Positions 8,057 to 16,502 of a stretch of DNA of 21,875 nucleotides are shown here, in pieces. Made by a program: the position numbers and the translations under genes. Location of the stretch: the NCBI GenBank assembly GCA_003166055.1, contig PMWR01000349.1, positions 55,287 to 77,161 on the forward strand, written 5' to 3'. Below the pieces are notes generated by a model. The model worked only from the letters and a program-made list of their open reading frames with translations, searched no databases and was not told where the DNA came from. Position 1 is the first letter of the stretch. Each line of letters begins with the position of its first letter. The DNA comes from Acidobacteriaceae bacterium. GTDB taxonomy: Bacteria > Acidobacteriota > Terriglobia > Terriglobales > Acidobacteriaceae.

Positions 8057-9718
8057 ATGAACGGCAAACGGTTCGATGCACTCGTAGTCGGCTCAGGCGC
8101 AGCCGGCAGTATTGCTGCGTGGGAGCTTACAAAGCGTGGCCTGGACGTGCTTCTGCTCGAGGCGGGCCCCGACATTACCGAAGCCGACTTCAAAGTGCCC
8201 GACAAGCCCCGCCAAAAAGGAATCAATCTCACTTCGCGGGCTCTCGCCGTGCTCGCCGGCCAGTACATTCAGGCGCGAATCGGCTTCTTCGGCGATCAGT
8301 TCAAGCACCTCTTCGTCAACGACCGAGAGAATCCCTATACAACGCCCTCAGATGCCTTCTACCTCTGGATTCGGGGCCGTCAATTGGGTGGCCGCTTGCA
8401 TCTCTATGGCCGCGTCCTGCTGCGAATGACCGATGTCGACTTCAAAGCAGCCAGCCGAGACGGCTTTGGTGAAGACTGGCCCATCTCCTACACCGACCTC
8501 GCTCCCTACTACGACCGAGTCGAAGAGTTCCTTGGCGTCTACGGCGACGACGACAAAATCCCAAATCTTCCCTCCGGCAAATACACCGGCAAACCCAAAC
8601 TCACCGCCGTTGAACAAGCATTCAAGTCAACGGTTGAAGCGAACTGGCCCGGCCGCTCCGTCATCTCATGGCGTTACGCTGCTCCCAACCTCAAGCGCGT
8701 CCCGCTCGGAATCCTCGCAGCCAAAGAAACCGGCCACCTCACCATTCGCCCCAACGCCGTCGTAAAGCGAATCACGGTCGACGACTCCACCGGCAAAGCT
8801 ACCGGCGTCGAGTTTATCGATCGCCTCACAAAGCAATCCGAGACTGTCGAAGCCAACGTGGTAGTAGTCTGCGCCTCCACTATCGAGTCTGTTCGCCTGC
8901 TTCTCAACTCAGGTTCCGCAAAGCATCCCAACGGCCTCGCCAACTCCAGCGGCCTCCTCGGCCGATATTTCATGGATCAGTGCCCAAGCCAGATCTACGG
9001 ATCAATCCCCGGCGTCAATGGCTCTGAGGCCGATGAGTCTGCGCCTCCCGACCCCTTCTACGGCCCCGCCGGCGGCGTATACATTCCCCGCTTCCAAAAC
9101 CTCGACACCGTTACGAATCCCCGCTTCCGCCGTGGCTTTGGCGTCCAGGGAGCAATCGGCCGCGGCAACCTCTCCAGCGATCAACCCGCGATCTACGGCC
9201 TCATGGGCTTCGGCGAGACTCTCCCGTACTACGACAACTGCCTCTCTATCGATCGCAGGCGCAAGGACGCGTGGGGCATCCCCGCTGTGCACATCAAATG
9301 CACTCTCGCCGAGAACGAGCGCGAACTGATCGTCGAACAGACCCGCTCCATTCGCGAAATGGTAGAGGCCTGCGGATACAAAGTCACGTTTTCCGGCTCC
9401 TCACTTGGTCTCGACAACCCGACCGAAGTCTTCAAAGACGCTGGCTGGCTCAGTCGCACCATGTTCAAAATGAACTTCAAAAAAAGCATGGCGGTCGGTG
9501 CCGCAATCCACGAGTGCGGCGGAGCACGCATGGGCTCTGACCCCGCAAAATCAATCGTGAATGAGTACAACCAATCCTGGGACGTGAAGAATCTCTTCGT
9601 CACCGATGGCAGTTGCTTTCCCTCCAGCGGTACCGTCGGGCCTGCCCTCACCATCATGGCAATCACCGCTAGAGCCTGCGAATACATCGCTGCGGAGTAC
9701 AAGAACGGCGGCCTGTGA
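8057..9718 (+). CDS. GMC-family FAD-dependent oxidoreductase
   Basis: This protein of about 553 residues would oxidise an alcohol or sugar hydroxyl using FAD. The N-terminus carries the dinucleotide motif G12-x-G-x-x-G17 with E35 ending the second strand (LLLEAGP). The C-terminus has HECGGARMGSDP and NLFVTDGSCFPSSG followed by PALTIMAITARA, the typical GMC closing block with its histidine. The start at 8057 is chosen because GAGG (8047-8050) is well placed; an ATG at 7991 in the same frame would overlap the previous gene by 32 nt. There is no Tat or Sec signal, unlike many periplasmic sugar dehydrogenases of this fold. It follows the deacetylase-like gene closely on the same strand. Its natural substrate is unknown, but the context suggests a glycan or sugar precursor. 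Confidence 0.92.
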   Translation: MNGKRFDALVVGSGAAGSIAAWELTKRGLDVLLLEAGPDITEADFKVPDKPRQKGINLTSRALAVLAGQYIQARIGFFGDQFKHLFVNDRENPYTTPSDAFYLWIRGRQLGGRLHLYGRVLLRMTDVDFKAASRDGFGEDWPISYTDLAPYYDRVEEFLGVYGDDDKIPNLPSGKYTGKPKLTAVEQAFKSTVEANWPGRSVISWRYAAPNLKRVPLGILAAKETGHLTIRPNAVVKRITVDDSTGKATGVEFIDRLTKQSETVEANVVVVCASTIESVRLLLNSGSAKHPNGLANSSGLLGRYFMDQCPSQIYGSIPGVNGSEADESAPPDPFYGPAGGVYIPRFQNLDTVTNPRFRRGFGVQGAIGRGNLSSDQPAIYGLMGFGETLPYYDNCLSIDRRRKDAWGIPAVHIKCTLAENERELIVEQTRSIREMVEACGYKVTFSGSSLGLDNPTEVFKDAGWLSRTMFKMNFKKSMAVGAAIHECGGARMGSDPAKSIVNEYNQSWDVKNLFVTDGSCFPSSGTVGPALTIMAITARACEYIAAEYKNGGL

Positions 9719-9754
9719 ACCGGTGTGTCGAGTGCTGTTCCCCTCTGCGGCATT

Positions 9755-9880
9755 AGCGTTTTGAAAGCGCTTGACCTTAGAGCTTGCTGAAAGACATCCC
9801 TGGAGCCGCGGTTTTGAAAGGGCACGACTTTAGTCGTGCCGCAAATCGAGGGCTACCGCGGGCTTTAGCCCCTGAGGGAC
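9755..9880. repeat. REP-like palindromic intergenic repeat
   Basis: In the gap between the convergent GMC and aldo/keto reductase genes, GGCACGAC-TTTA-GTCGTGCC (9821-9840) is a perfect 8-bp stem with a 4-nt loop. It is followed by GGGC-TTTA-GCCC (9860-9871) with the same loop. A 10-bp direct repeat GTTTTGAAAG occurs at 9758-9767 and again at 9811-9820 just in front of the first hairpin; the earlier copy sits inside an imperfect AGCG/CGCT dyad (9755-9771). I recall near-identical hairpins scattered in acidobacterial genomes. It may also terminate both transcripts. Confidence 0.7.
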
Positions 9881-9906
9881 GATTCTCATTCGGCCACTAG
9901 GGATTC

Positions 9907-10884
9907 TCAGAACAGCCGCAGAAGCTTATCCTGGATCAACTTCAACTCCGCCCCACTGAACCTGCACTTCTCCACCGCCCTCACATTCGCCACCAGATGC
10001 TCCCGCCGCATCATCGAAAACACCAGCGTGTGCAGCCCAGCCGCCTTCAACCCAATCCCCAGCAATGCCTCCAGCACCACCTGGTCTCCGCCCTCCCTCA
10101 ACTTCTCGCGCAACTCGCTGGGCACGCTTTCATCCTGGCCACCCGAACCCAGAACCGCCGCAAACCTCCCCATCCGCTCTTCACTCCCAAACGGATGATT
10201 CCCAACTAGCAGCATCTCTCGATGATTCCGCGCCGCAAACCCACTCACGACCCGAGAAAACGGATCCGCCCCAAACTGAGCCGCGCCAATCGTCCGCGGA
10301 GCGCTCTCGATCGCCACATCAACTACGTCCGCACCCGCATATAAGCCCACCCTTAGAACCTTGCCGGAGCGTACCAACCCATCCAGCACACCGATCAGCT
10401 CTGCATCCCGCAGAACGGCCTCAGTCGCCTCATGCAGGAACAAGATGTCGACGTAATCAGTCCGCAGTTCCCGAAGGCTTGTCTCAACCGACTCCCGCAA
10501 ACCGACAACCGAGAAAGCACCGAAAGTTGCCGACTTCGTCCCCTTACCGCGCACCAGCCCCCGAACACCCGGCACCTTGAATGCCGCGCGGACAGCCCCA
10601 ACCACCATCCGCTTCGCACTGCTCTGTCTCTGCGCTGGAATTCCGTACTTGGTGGCCACCACCGCCCGGTCCCGCTTCCCTTGCAGGAACTCGCCGAGAA
10701 CAGCCTCCGCCTCGCCGAACCCGTAGCTCCGTGCCGTGTCGAACAGCGTGATCCCGCTATCCCATGCCACTCCCATCGCGCGCAACGACGCACTGCGCCC
10801 AACGCGACCCATCACCGATCCGCAGCCGAATCCCAGCGCAGACGTCCGAACGCTCCCACAAACGCCCTCAATCATCGACCCCAT
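9907..10884 (-). CDS. Aldo/keto reductase
   Basis: The 325-residue protein has the expected (beta/alpha)8-barrel signs of an NADPH-dependent carbonyl reductase. The catalytic tetrad is visible as D49 and Y54 in GITLFDTARSYGFGEAE, K79 in VVATKYG and H151 in VDILFLHEA. The sequence is slightly short for the family and the C-terminal cofactor region is not typical (no clear GxRxxxQ helix), so the exact subfamily is open. The ATG at 10884 is used; another ATG three codons later is possible. It is transcribed away from the GT pair at 11006 and toward the GMC gene. No close partner on its strand is present, so it is probably monocistronic. It could reduce a keto-sugar intermediate of the cluster or be unrelated housekeeping. 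Confidence 0.88.
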   Translation of the reverse strand: MGSMIEGVCGSVRTSALGFGCGSVMGRVGRSASLRAMGVAWDSGITLFDTARSYGFGEAEAVLGEFLQGKRDRAVVATKYGIPAQRQSSAKRMVVGAVRAAFKVPGVRGLVRGKGTKSATFGAFSVVGLRESVETSLRELRTDYVDILFLHEATEAVLRDAELIGVLDGLVRSGKVLRVGLYAGADVVDVAIESAPRTIGAAQFGADPFSRVVSGFAARNHREMLLVGNHPFGSEERMGRFAAVLGSGGQDESVPSELREKLREGGDQVVLEALLGIGLKAAGLHTLVFSMMRREHLVANVRAVEKCRFSGAELKLIQDKLLRLF

Positions 10885-11005
10885 TCTATCGGGCGCAGTC
10901 TCCTCATCTCCCGCACATCATTCGCCAATTGGCCATACGGTAAACTTGGAAAGGTATTCGCTGCCTGCCAACCAAACCCATGACCGTTCCTGAGCAAATC
11001 GTCCG

Positions 11006-12382
11006 ATGAGCCTCAACGTCCTGCTGGTGAACTACACGTTCCCCCCCATCGGTGGGGTCAACGTGTTGCGCGTTGCGAGCCTCGCACGGTACCTTCCCGC
11101 TCACGGAATCCGCGTGGACGTCCTCACCACCCGCAACCCATCGTCGGTCGGCACAGACCCATCCCTGCTCAACGATATTCCCGCCGAAGTCACCGTTCAC
11201 CGCACCATCACGCTCGACCTTCCCTTCGGCGTCAAGAAGACCATCAAGCGGCTCCTGACCGGGTCAAAGCCTCCCACGGAGCAAGCGCCTAAGAACACCC
11301 CCGCTGGCAAGCCGAACCCGATCAAGCGATTCGTCCAGGACCTTCTCCTCCCCGATCCACAGGTCACCTGGGTGCCAATCCTCACCCGTGCCGCACATCG
11401 CATCGTCCGCGACCGCAACATCGATCTCGTCCTCATCTCCTGCGCGCCGTTCTCCACGCTTCGCGTCGCGGAGTCCCTTCGCAAGCAGTTCCCTCGCCTG
11501 CCCATCGTCCTCGACTTTCGCGATGAGTGGCTCTCTACCACCTTCGACGTCGCCAGCTTCAACTTCAGCCGCACCGAGCGCGCACGCACATTCTCCATCG
11601 AGGCCGAAGCCCGCGCCGTTGCCAGCGCCACCTCCGTTGTCTCCGTCACGGATGCGGCGCGCCGCGAAATTCGCTCGCGCTATCCGCGGCAGCCTGAACA
11701 AAAATTCCAATACATCCCAAATGGCTTTGACGCCTCACGCCTCTCGCCTGCTCGACCGGCCCCGGCTGCGCGTCCAGACTCCAGGATCGTCATCGCCTAC
11801 GTCGGCAGCGTCTACGCCTCCACGGAACCAACCAGGCTCGTCGAAGCCCTCAAGTCCTTGCCTGCAGAGGTCCGCTCCCGGTTTCTCATCCGCTTCATCG
11901 GCCATATCGAAGAACCCCGCTACCGCGCAGCCCTCCTCGAACTTGGCGACATGGTCGAACTCCAGGGCTACCTTCCCCAGCGCGAAGCTCTGGCCGCGAT
12001 GAGCGAAGCCGATTACGTCCTGCTCATCACCCACGACCGCCTCAACATCTCAGCCAAGTTCTACGACTACATCGGCGCGGGCAAACCGATCCTCGCCTGC
12101 GTCCACCCCGACGGAGACGTGCGTCGTCTGCTCCAGCAGTTGCGCGCCGGTTGGTGGGCCGATAGCCAGGACATTGCCAGCATGCGCCAGCTCTTTCTGG
12201 ACGCAGCTGCTCGCGGCAACCCACCCCTCGCAGATTTCCATCCCGACACCACAGGCATAGCCGCCTTCGAGCGTGGCGTTATCGCTGCACGCTATGCTGA
12301 TCTGCTGCATTCCATCGCCAACGACGCCGCAGCCACCACCACGTCCCAGCCCGCTGCGCCAGTCGAAGCGGTCAAGGCCTGA
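11006..12382 (+). CDS. GT-B glycosyltransferase, GT4-like
   Basis: The protein has 458 residues. The N-terminus MSLNVLLVNYTFPPIGGVNVLRVASLARYLPAHG is the usual GT4-like acceptor-domain start with a GG loop. A region around residues 65-110 is longer than usual and rich in Lys and Pro. A LDFRDEW segment follows, as in related enzymes. The donor domain has IAYVGSVYASTEPTRLVEAL, VELQGYLPQREALAAMSEADYVLLI and KFYDYIGAGKPILACV. The classical E-x7-E is absent; the KFYDYIGAGKPI block takes its place, as in the subgroup that usually reads SKLYEYLAAGRPI. The C-terminal 25 residues are Ala-rich. No strong ribosome site is seen. The stop is 2 nt before the next glycosyltransferase start, so the two are surely co-transcribed. 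Confidence 0.88.
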   Translation: MSLNVLLVNYTFPPIGGVNVLRVASLARYLPAHGIRVDVLTTRNPSSVGTDPSLLNDIPAEVTVHRTITLDLPFGVKKTIKRLLTGSKPPTEQAPKNTPAGKPNPIKRFVQDLLLPDPQVTWVPILTRAAHRIVRDRNIDLVLISCAPFSTLRVAESLRKQFPRLPIVLDFRDEWLSTTFDVASFNFSRTERARTFSIEAEARAVASATSVVSVTDAARREIRSRYPRQPEQKFQYIPNGFDASRLSPARPAPAARPDSRIVIAYVGSVYASTEPTRLVEALKSLPAEVRSRFLIRFIGHIEEPRYRAALLELGDMVELQGYLPQREALAAMSEADYVLLITHDRLNISAKFYDYIGAGKPILACVHPDGDVRRLLQQLRAGWWADSQDIASMRQLFLDAAARGNPPLADFHPDTTGIAAFERGVIAARYADLLHSIANDAAATTTSQPAAPVEAVKA

Positions 12383-12384
12383 TC

Positions 12385-13563
12385 ATGCTTAGAATTGCGG
12401 TAATCACGGCCCATTACCCCAGCTCAGCAGAGCCGACCCGCGGCCGCCCTGCCTACCAGACTCTGCGCGTGCTCTCCCGCCAGTGCGAGGTTGAGGTCTT
12501 CTACCCCCACGCCGCATATCCGCCTCGCCTCAAGCCGCGCAGCCGCTCCTACGATTCCCTCGACCACGCCTACACCCTGCCCGGCGTCATAACGCATTAT
12601 CACGACTATCCGGTTCTGCCCCTGATTTCCCGACCTTTCAACGGCTGGGTAGCAGGCCGCGCGCTTCTACCTCACGTAAAACGCTTCAACCCCGATCTCG
12701 TCTTCAGCTACTGCCTCTATCCCGATGGATATGCCGGCCTCACCGTCGCAAAAGCACTCTCTGTCCCCTGCGCCGCAATGGGTGTCGGATCGGACGTCCA
12801 CAGCATCCACGACCGTTTCTCGCTGAAGCACACAAAGACCCTCCTGCGCGAAGCCGACCTCCTCCTCGCCATTAGCGGCGACCTGCGCGATCGCATGATC
12901 TCCATGGGAGCGCCGCCCGCAAAGACCCGCACAGTAATCAGCGGCTCCGACCCCGCTGTCTTCCACGTTCGCGATCCCCACTCCGCCCGAGCGCAACTCG
13001 GAATCCATCCCTCCGCGGAGGCTGTCGTCTTCATCGGCCGCATGGACCTCCGAAAGGGCCTGCGCGAGCTCGTCGAGGCCGCGGTATCTCTCAAGCCCAG
13101 GCGCCCCAATCTCCATGTCTACCTCGTCGGCGACGGCCCCGATGCTCCTCTCGCCGAGACCGCGATCTCCGCTAACAACGCGAGCAGTTTCATTCACCTG
13201 CTCCCAGGCTGTACTTTCGATCAAGTTGCAATTTGGATGGCAGCCGCCGATCTGGTCACCCTCCCCAGCTATATGGAGGGCTGCCCCAACGTCATCCTGG
13301 AAGCTCTCGCCTGCGGCAGGCCGGTTGTCGCCACCAACGTCGGTGGAATCCCTGAGATCATGAGCGACGCCTGCGGTCGCCTCGTCCCTCCCCGCAACAC
13401 TGCAGCCCTTGCCCAGGCTCTCGATGCGGTTCTCGCCGGTACTTGGGATGCCCCATCCATCGCAGCGCATTGGAGCCGCAGTTGGACCGTCGTAGCCGAC
13501 GAACTCCTCGCCGCGCTCCAGACAATCGCTCCCAAGACTAAAGTAGGTGAGCATGCCCAATAA
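12385..13563 (+). CDS. GT4-family glycosyltransferase
   Basis: The 392-residue protein has GT-B architecture. The N-terminal domain starts MLRIAVITAHYPSSAEPTRGRPAYQ, then PDLVFSYCLYPDGYAG and GVGSDVHSI appear, a pattern known from GT4 enzymes of exopolysaccharide clusters. The donor domain has VVFIGRMDLRKGLRELVEA, VYLVGDGPD and the intact E-x7-E motif EGCPNVILE with E298 and E306, followed by ACGRPVVATNVGGIPEI. AAGG at 12374-12377 is seven bases before the ATG. The gene starts 2 nt after the previous glycosyltransferase and its stop overlaps the YdcF-like gene start, so the three form a translationally linked unit. The donor sugar is not predictable. Confidence 0.93.
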   Translation: MLRIAVITAHYPSSAEPTRGRPAYQTLRVLSRQCEVEVFYPHAAYPPRLKPRSRSYDSLDHAYTLPGVITHYHDYPVLPLISRPFNGWVAGRALLPHVKRFNPDLVFSYCLYPDGYAGLTVAKALSVPCAAMGVGSDVHSIHDRFSLKHTKTLLREADLLLAISGDLRDRMISMGAPPAKTRTVISGSDPAVFHVRDPHSARAQLGIHPSAEAVVFIGRMDLRKGLRELVEAAVSLKPRRPNLHVYLVGDGPDAPLAETAISANNASSFIHLLPGCTFDQVAIWMAAADLVTLPSYMEGCPNVILEALACGRPVVATNVGGIPEIMSDACGRLVPPRNTAALAQALDAVLAGTWDAPSIAAHWSRSWTVVADELLAALQTIAPKTKVGEHAQ

Positions 13564-14197
13564 CCCCAACCAAACGCAGAACACCCCCCGCCCGCCCTGG
13601 ACGCACAGACTCTACTGCGCAATCAGCCGGCTATTCACCGTCATCGGCGTCATCACAATCCTCACCATTACAACGCCTCTTGTCCATTGGTGGGCCATCG
13701 CCAGCGCCGGTCCTATCGAACAACCCAAAGGCGACATCCTCATCGTCTTGAGCGCGGCCCGAGATCAGGGCGGAGGAATGTCTTTCTCCTCCTATTGGAG
13801 AGCTCGCGCAGCTGTCGACGCATGGAAGAGCGGCGGTTTCACCAAAGTCGTCGTGAGCGGCAAAGGCGTTCCAGCCATCGTTGAGTATCTTGTTGCAGAA
13901 GGCGTTCCGTCCAATTCAATCCTGGTCGAAAACGCCTCGACAAGCACGCACGAAAATGCCATCAACACAGAACGCCTCATCCAGAACATGCCTGGTAAGC
14001 GGGTGCTGCTCACTAGTGACTTCCACATGTTTCGGGCACTTCGCACATTCCGCAAGGCCGGCATCGATGCTGCTCCAATGGCCGTTCCCGATGCGATCCG
14101 CAACTCCAAGGCATGGGGTGGGCGTTTCTCAGCTTTGCAGATCTTGATCCAAGAAAACCTCAAGGTTGTCGACTATGCCATCCGCGGCTGGATCTGA
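13553..14197 (+). CDS. YdcF/SanA-like DUF218 membrane protein
   Basis: The protein has about 214 residues: a short polar N-terminus, one membrane helix (about residues 22-45, TVIGVITILTITTPLVHWWA) and a DUF218 domain. The domain marks are GDILIVLSAARDQ, VVVSGKGVP, the STSTHENA block (family form ARNTxENA) and VLLTSDFHMFRA (family form VTSxxHMxRA). Related proteins (YdcF, SanA, ElyC) act in envelope or carrier-lipid matters; the reaction is not settled. The start is ambiguous: the ATG at 13553 overlaps the GT4 stop by 11 nt with AGGTG close by, and a GTG at 13547 is in frame. The coupling to two glycosyltransferases suggests a role in lipid-linked glycan metabolism. Its stop faces the SDR gene 55 nt away. 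Confidence 0.9.
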   Translation: MPNNPNQTQNTPRPPWTHRLYCAISRLFTVIGVITILTITTPLVHWWAIASAGPIEQPKGDILIVLSAARDQGGGMSFSSYWRARAAVDAWKSGGFTKVVVSGKGVPAIVEYLVAEGVPSNSILVENASTSTHENAINTERLIQNMPGKRVLLTSDFHMFRALRTFRKAGIDAAPMAVPDAIRNSKAWGGRFSALQILIQENLKVVDYAIRGWI

Positions 14198-14252
14198 TTT
14201 TTGCCTGATGCTGGATCTGAGACTCGACCTGATCCGCCCCCCACTCCCGCGG

Positions 14253-15284
14253 TTACTTGCCCACCGACTGCGCCCGCAGATACTCAAACGTCCGCATCAT
14301 CCCATCCTGCGTTGAAACCAGCGGTCGCCATCCCAGCCCTCGCAGCTTGGCATTGCTGAATGTGTTCCCGCTCCACGCCGCCGCCGCCTTGTAACGCGTG
14401 ATGATCGCCGGCAACTGCCCTTGCGAGCGCCGATGATACCCTTCCAGCCTGCCCGCCAGAAACCTCGTTGCGAAATACGGCAGGCGAACCGATCGCAACT
14501 TCTTCACATGCTTCTTGTACGCCCGCAGGTATTCGGACGCAGTCGGCATCTCGTCGTCATGCACATTAAACGCCTGCCTCGCCGCGTCTGGATGTGTCGC
14601 CGCGACTACAATCGCCTCTGCACAGTTGACGACGTAAGAAAGCGGCAACAAATTGCTGCCCCCCATGTGAACAAACACCGGCCCCACTTGAATGCCGACC
14701 CTGTTCGAAAATGCTCCCCCGCCCGGCCCATAGATCACGCCCGGCCGCAGTACCACCAGCTCGAATCCCAGCTTCTGCTGATACTCACGAACCAGTTGCT
14801 CCTGCCTCAGCTTCGAATGGGAATACGGATCGCGGCGCTCCGGAAATTCCTCCAGCGGCGTCGACTCATCCACGCGCGCCCCTCGTCCCAACGGCACCAC
14901 ACCATACACGCCAAACGAGCTCACCAACACCACGCGCGTTTTCGCTATCACCGGCTCAGTCCGCGCCCCCAGCGCCTCAAGCAGGTTCCGCGCCGTCACC
15001 ACCGAATCCACAAACAACTCAGCCGGCGCGCCCTTCAGTCCCGCAGCCAGATGAATCACAATCTCTGCGTCCGCCACGGCGCGCGCGCAATCCCCCTTTG
15101 ACTTCAGATTCCCGTAGCAGATTTCAAGATTGCATCCGGGACTTGCCGTCGCCAGCGTCTCAAGCCGCGCCGCCTTGCTCTTGTCGCGCAGAAAGCAGCG
15201 AATGTCGCTATGCCCATGCGCCAGCAATCGCTCCACCACATGAACGCCCAGAAATCCGCCCGCCCCGGTTACCAGGATCTTCAC
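14253..15284 (-). CDS. NAD-dependent epimerase/dehydratase (extended SDR)
   Basis: This 343-residue extended short-chain dehydrogenase has an N-terminal NAD motif G7-A-G-G-F-L-G13, a LVSSFGVYG strand with the catalytic serine near 122-123, and Y154-x3-K158 in YSHSKLRQEQ. A PGVIYGPGG block follows, typical of sugar-nucleotide epimerases and dehydratases. The start is GTG at 15284 with a perfect GGAGG (15292-15296) seven bases upstream; the GTGA overlaps the stop of the Gfo/Idh gene by 4 nt. This overlap and the shared pathway logic suggest the two make or modify one nucleotide sugar. The exact product (for example a 4-epimer or a deoxy-sugar) cannot be fixed from sequence. Confidence 0.92.
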   Translation of the reverse strand: MKILVTGAGGFLGVHVVERLLAHGHSDIRCFLRDKSKAARLETLATASPGCNLEICYGNLKSKGDCARAVADAEIVIHLAAGLKGAPAELFVDSVVTARNLLEALGARTEPVIAKTRVVLVSSFGVYGVVPLGRGARVDESTPLEEFPERRDPYSHSKLRQEQLVREYQQKLGFELVVLRPGVIYGPGGGAFSNRVGIQVGPVFVHMGGSNLLPLSYVVNCAEAIVVAATHPDAARQAFNVHDDEMPTASEYLRAYKKHVKKLRSVRLPYFATRFLAGRLEGYHRRSQGQLPAIITRYKAAAAWSGNTFSNAKLRGLGWRPLVSTQDGMMRTFEYLRAQSVGK

Positions 15285-16363
15285 GCCCCCACCTCCGGGT
15301 AAACCTGCGCGAAGATCCGCTCCATCAACGCGGAGACCCGCAGAATCTCGCTGTACGCAATCGGCGGATCGGTGTCCTTCTCAATGCATTCGTAGAATTC
15401 GCTCAGCAGCGTCCGCATCCCATCGAAGAAATGAAACTGATGCCGCCGGAACCGGCCCACGTTTCGCATCCCCTGCCGCAGATAGTCTCTCGCCACCTGA
15501 AACGGAGGTCGCAGCCGCCCAAGCGCTGATGGAAACGACTGCTTTCGCTCCAGCACCAACGTGCGCGCATTGAAGTCGAGGTGCGCCGTGTTCTTCGTTC
15601 CGTACACGCGAAGCGTCTGCCCCACCGGGCGCGCATTCGCGCAAAACGTGGCGTACGCGCTCGTCTGCTTGCCCTTGATAATCACGCGCAACTCATCCAG
15701 AATCTCGTTCGTCCCCGACTCAGCGCCGCCGCCATCGCGCTTGTATGCGATCGCATGGATATACGGATCATCGTCATCGAGAAACGGCACAATCTTGTTC
15801 AACACATGATCCATCATGTTCTGGAACAGCTTGCCCGGAAGCCGATGCACCCAATGATCGGGATCGCGCCGCAACGCAAGCCCAAACTCTCCCGCCAGGT
15901 CATAGCCCGTATAACTTTCAATGTGCACCGCGCTGCCCAGCACGCCATCCTCATAAAGCCGATGCAACTCCAGCGCCTGCACTTCAAAGTTCGGCCAATA
16001 GTTGACGGTCAGCTTCTTCTTCGCCTCAACCACCGCGGCGATCAGCGCCTCCACGTCGGCATGAACCAGCGCGACTGGCTTTTCCATGAACACATGGCAG
16101 CCCGCAGCTACAGCCTGTCTGGTCAGCGCGAGATGAGATTGCGGCGGTGTCGTAATATGCAGAACATTCGGGCTCTCCGCGGCAAGCATTACTGCGCAAT
16201 CCGTGTACCACCGGGGAATCGCGTAGCGTACGGCCAACTGCTCCGCCATGATGGGTTCCTGGTCGCACACCGCCGCCACTTCCACACCGGGAATCTTCCT
16301 GGCCTCCTCGACGTGCGCATCGGCAATCTTGCCGCACCCGACGATCGCCACCTTCAGGCCCAT
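15281..16363 (-). CDS. Gfo/Idh/MocA-family oxidoreductase
   Basis: The 360-residue protein has the N-terminal Rossmann fold of this family (VAIVGCGKIADAH, G9-x-G-x-x-A14), the THITTPPQSH-type strand (HITTPPQSHL, residues 69-78) and the diagnostic E94-K95-P96 motif in CHVFMEKPVAL. These enzymes oxidise or reduce sugar hydroxyls with NAD(P); in glycan clusters they often act on UDP-sugar uronic or keto forms. GAGAGGA seven bases upstream supports the ATG at 16363. It overlaps the SDR gene by 4 nt downstream and follows the sigma-54 activator gene by 139 nt on the same strand. The intervening stretch has no clear terminator, so the three could form one transcript. Substrate is unknown. Confidence 0.92.
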   Translation of the reverse strand: MGLKVAIVGCGKIADAHVEEARKIPGVEVAAVCDQEPIMAEQLAVRYAIPRWYTDCAVMLAAESPNVLHITTPPQSHLALTRQAVAAGCHVFMEKPVALVHADVEALIAAVVEAKKKLTVNYWPNFEVQALELHRLYEDGVLGSAVHIESYTGYDLAGEFGLALRRDPDHWVHRLPGKLFQNMMDHVLNKIVPFLDDDDPYIHAIAYKRDGGGAESGTNEILDELRVIIKGKQTSAYATFCANARPVGQTLRVYGTKNTAHLDFNARTLVLERKQSFPSALGRLRPPFQVARDYLRQGMRNVGRFRRHQFHFFDGMRTLLSEFYECIEKDTDPPIAYSEILRVSALMERIFAQVYPEVGA

Positions 16364-16502
16364 TCCTAGTTCCTCTCGAAGCGCAAACCGCGACGCATTC
16401 CCGTAGTCGTCGCCTCAACCAGAATACTTGAGCCAGTCGCACCCCCTGATATACGTGCCGCAAGACTCAACAGCGATCTATGAACCGCCTCCGAGTCTCT
16501 CG

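Noticed and set aside
10913..10962. Two sigma-54-like sites between the aldo/keto reductase and GT genes: TGGCGAATGATGTGCG (minus) and TGGAAAGGTATTCGCT (plus)
   Set aside because: Both have GG-N10-GC but match only about seven of eleven consensus bases, a level expected by chance in GC-rich DNA.
15581..16369. 262-residue + strand frame antisense to the Gfo/Idh gene
   Set aside because: It mirrors the Gfo/Idh coding frame, is rich in His/Arg, and has no recognisable domain.
16463..16498. AGACTC/GAGTCT inverted repeat between the activator and Gfo/Idh genes
   Set aside because: A 6-bp stem with a 24-nt loop and no T-run is too weak to call a terminator.
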